NCBI GenBank assembly: GCA_913058555.1
Contig: CAJXRJ010000428.1
Span: 1 to 6,655 of the forward strand
DNA from: an uncultured bacterium
GTDB taxonomy: Bacteria; Planctomycetota; UBA1135; GCA-002686595
Length of the DNA stretch: 6,655 nt
Reading direction: 5' to 3'
The position numbers were made by a program, and so were the translations under genes. A model generated the notes under the pieces. That model saw only the letters and a program-made list of their open reading frames with translations, was not told the origin of the DNA and did not search any database. Shown in pieces: positions 6,146 to 6,655 of the stretch (its first letter is position 1; every line of letters begins with the position of its first letter).

Positions 6146-6655
6146 GCGCGCAATCAAACAGCAACGACCCGTCGGCTTCCCAAGGACGTGCCTGGCTCGC
6201 CCTCGAAAACGGACTCGTCCTCGAGGGGCGTTCGATCGGCGCGGATGGGGAGGCCACGGGCGACCTCGTGTTCAACACCGCCATGACCGGGTACCAGGAG
6301 ATCCTCACGGATCCTTCCTACGCGGGACAGGGGGTCGTCATGACGTACCCGCAGATCGGAAACTACGGCGTCGCCGATGAAGACATGGAGTCTTCGCGGT
6401 GCTGGGCCGAAGCGTTCGTCATCCGCGAGCTATCCGAAATCTCGTCCAACCACCGGGCCACCGAGCGCTTGGACGAGTGGCTCAAGCGCCGGGGCGTCGT
6501 CGCGATCGATGGCGTCGACACGCGCCGGATCACGAAGGCCCTGCGGGAGCACGGCTCGCTGAAATTCGTCCTCTCCACCACCGACAGCTCCCCCGAATCC
6601 CTCGTCGCCAAGGCGAAGGCGGCGACGTCCACCGACGGCAAGGACCTTGCGGGAG
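6142..6655 (+). CDS. carA: Carbamoyl-phosphate synthase small subunit, N-terminal part (cut by window edge)
   Basis: The ATG at 6142 overlaps the larB stop in an ATGA junction, and the frame is open for 171 codons to the window edge. The small subunit hydrolyses glutamine and channels ammonia to CarB, which makes carbamoyl phosphate for pyrimidine and arginine synthesis. The visible part is the N-terminal CPSase_sm_chain domain: LALENGLVLEGRSIGA (19-34), GDLVFNTAMTGYQEILTDPSYAGQ (begins at 40, recognised by FNT-MTGYQE and TDPSY), VMTYPQIGNYGV (66-77) and VVAIDGVDTRRITKALREHG (119-138). The glutaminase domain with its Cys-His-Glu triad lies beyond the edge. The segment after Gly138 reads SLKFVLST, where small residues with a Gly before the hydrophobic strand are usual; this looks like lineage variation. 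The first ~15 residues are a polar Ser/Asn-rich leader. No other ribosome site is obvious, so translational coupling to larB is likely. Confidence 0.96.
   Translation, partial: MSAQSNSNDPSASQGRAWLALENGLVLEGRSIGADGEATGDLVFNTAMTGYQEILTDPSYAGQGVVMTYPQIGNYGVADEDMESSRCWAEAFVIRELSEISSNHRATERLDEWLKRRGVVAIDGVDTRRITKALREHGSLKFVLSTTDSSPESLVAKAKAATSTDGKDLAG

Noticed and set aside
1..6655. CRISPR arrays, tRNA/rRNA genes, insertion sequences, attachment sites
   Set aside because: No repeated spacer units, no cloverleaf or rRNA signature, no transposase or integrase motifs and no flanking inverted repeats were seen on reading both strands.

Overview
This GC-rich window contains seven genes: one on the minus strand, cut by the left edge, and six on the plus strand, the last cut by the right edge. 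Protein families and motifs were recognised by eye from translations; no database search was run. The high GC content, the secreted EF-hand protein, the split transketolase and the mix of housekeeping genes would fit a Planctomycetota-like or other high-GC environmental Gram-negative bacterium. That placement is a weak inference.

Layout. (1) Positions 1-525, minus strand: start and body of an exported protein with two good EF-hand calcium loops and a Lys/Ala/Pro-rich tail. (2) Positions 526-848: a divergent intergenic stretch with no convincing gene, holding an AT-rich palindromic spot and GC-rich palindromes. (3) Positions 849-2683: a split transketolase in two tightly coupled genes, with the C-terminal-half subunit first and the N-terminal-half (thiamine diphosphate) subunit second. 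(4) Positions 2684-2781: a short gap with a strong GC-rich hairpin, a probable transcript boundary. (5) Positions 2782-6655: four closely packed genes, probably one transcript: a membrane-anchored S41 (CtpA-like) protease, tsaD, larB and carA. The gaps are 18 bp and 28 bp, followed by a 4-bp ATGA overlap.

Functionally this is mostly core metabolism. Transketolase works in the pentose phosphate pathway. TsaD makes the t6A modification of tRNAs that read ANN codons. CarA supplies ammonia for carbamoyl phosphate, and so for pyrimidines and arginine. The protease probably acts on proteins outside the cytoplasm. LarB is the accessory gene: it catalyses the first step of nickel-pincer nucleotide cofactor synthesis, yet no larC, larE or larA lies in the window. 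I see no sign of a new defence, mobile or regulatory system. The points worth a second look are the inverted transketolase gene order, altered diphosphate-site residues, the larB/carA translational coupling and the EF-hand protein's tail.
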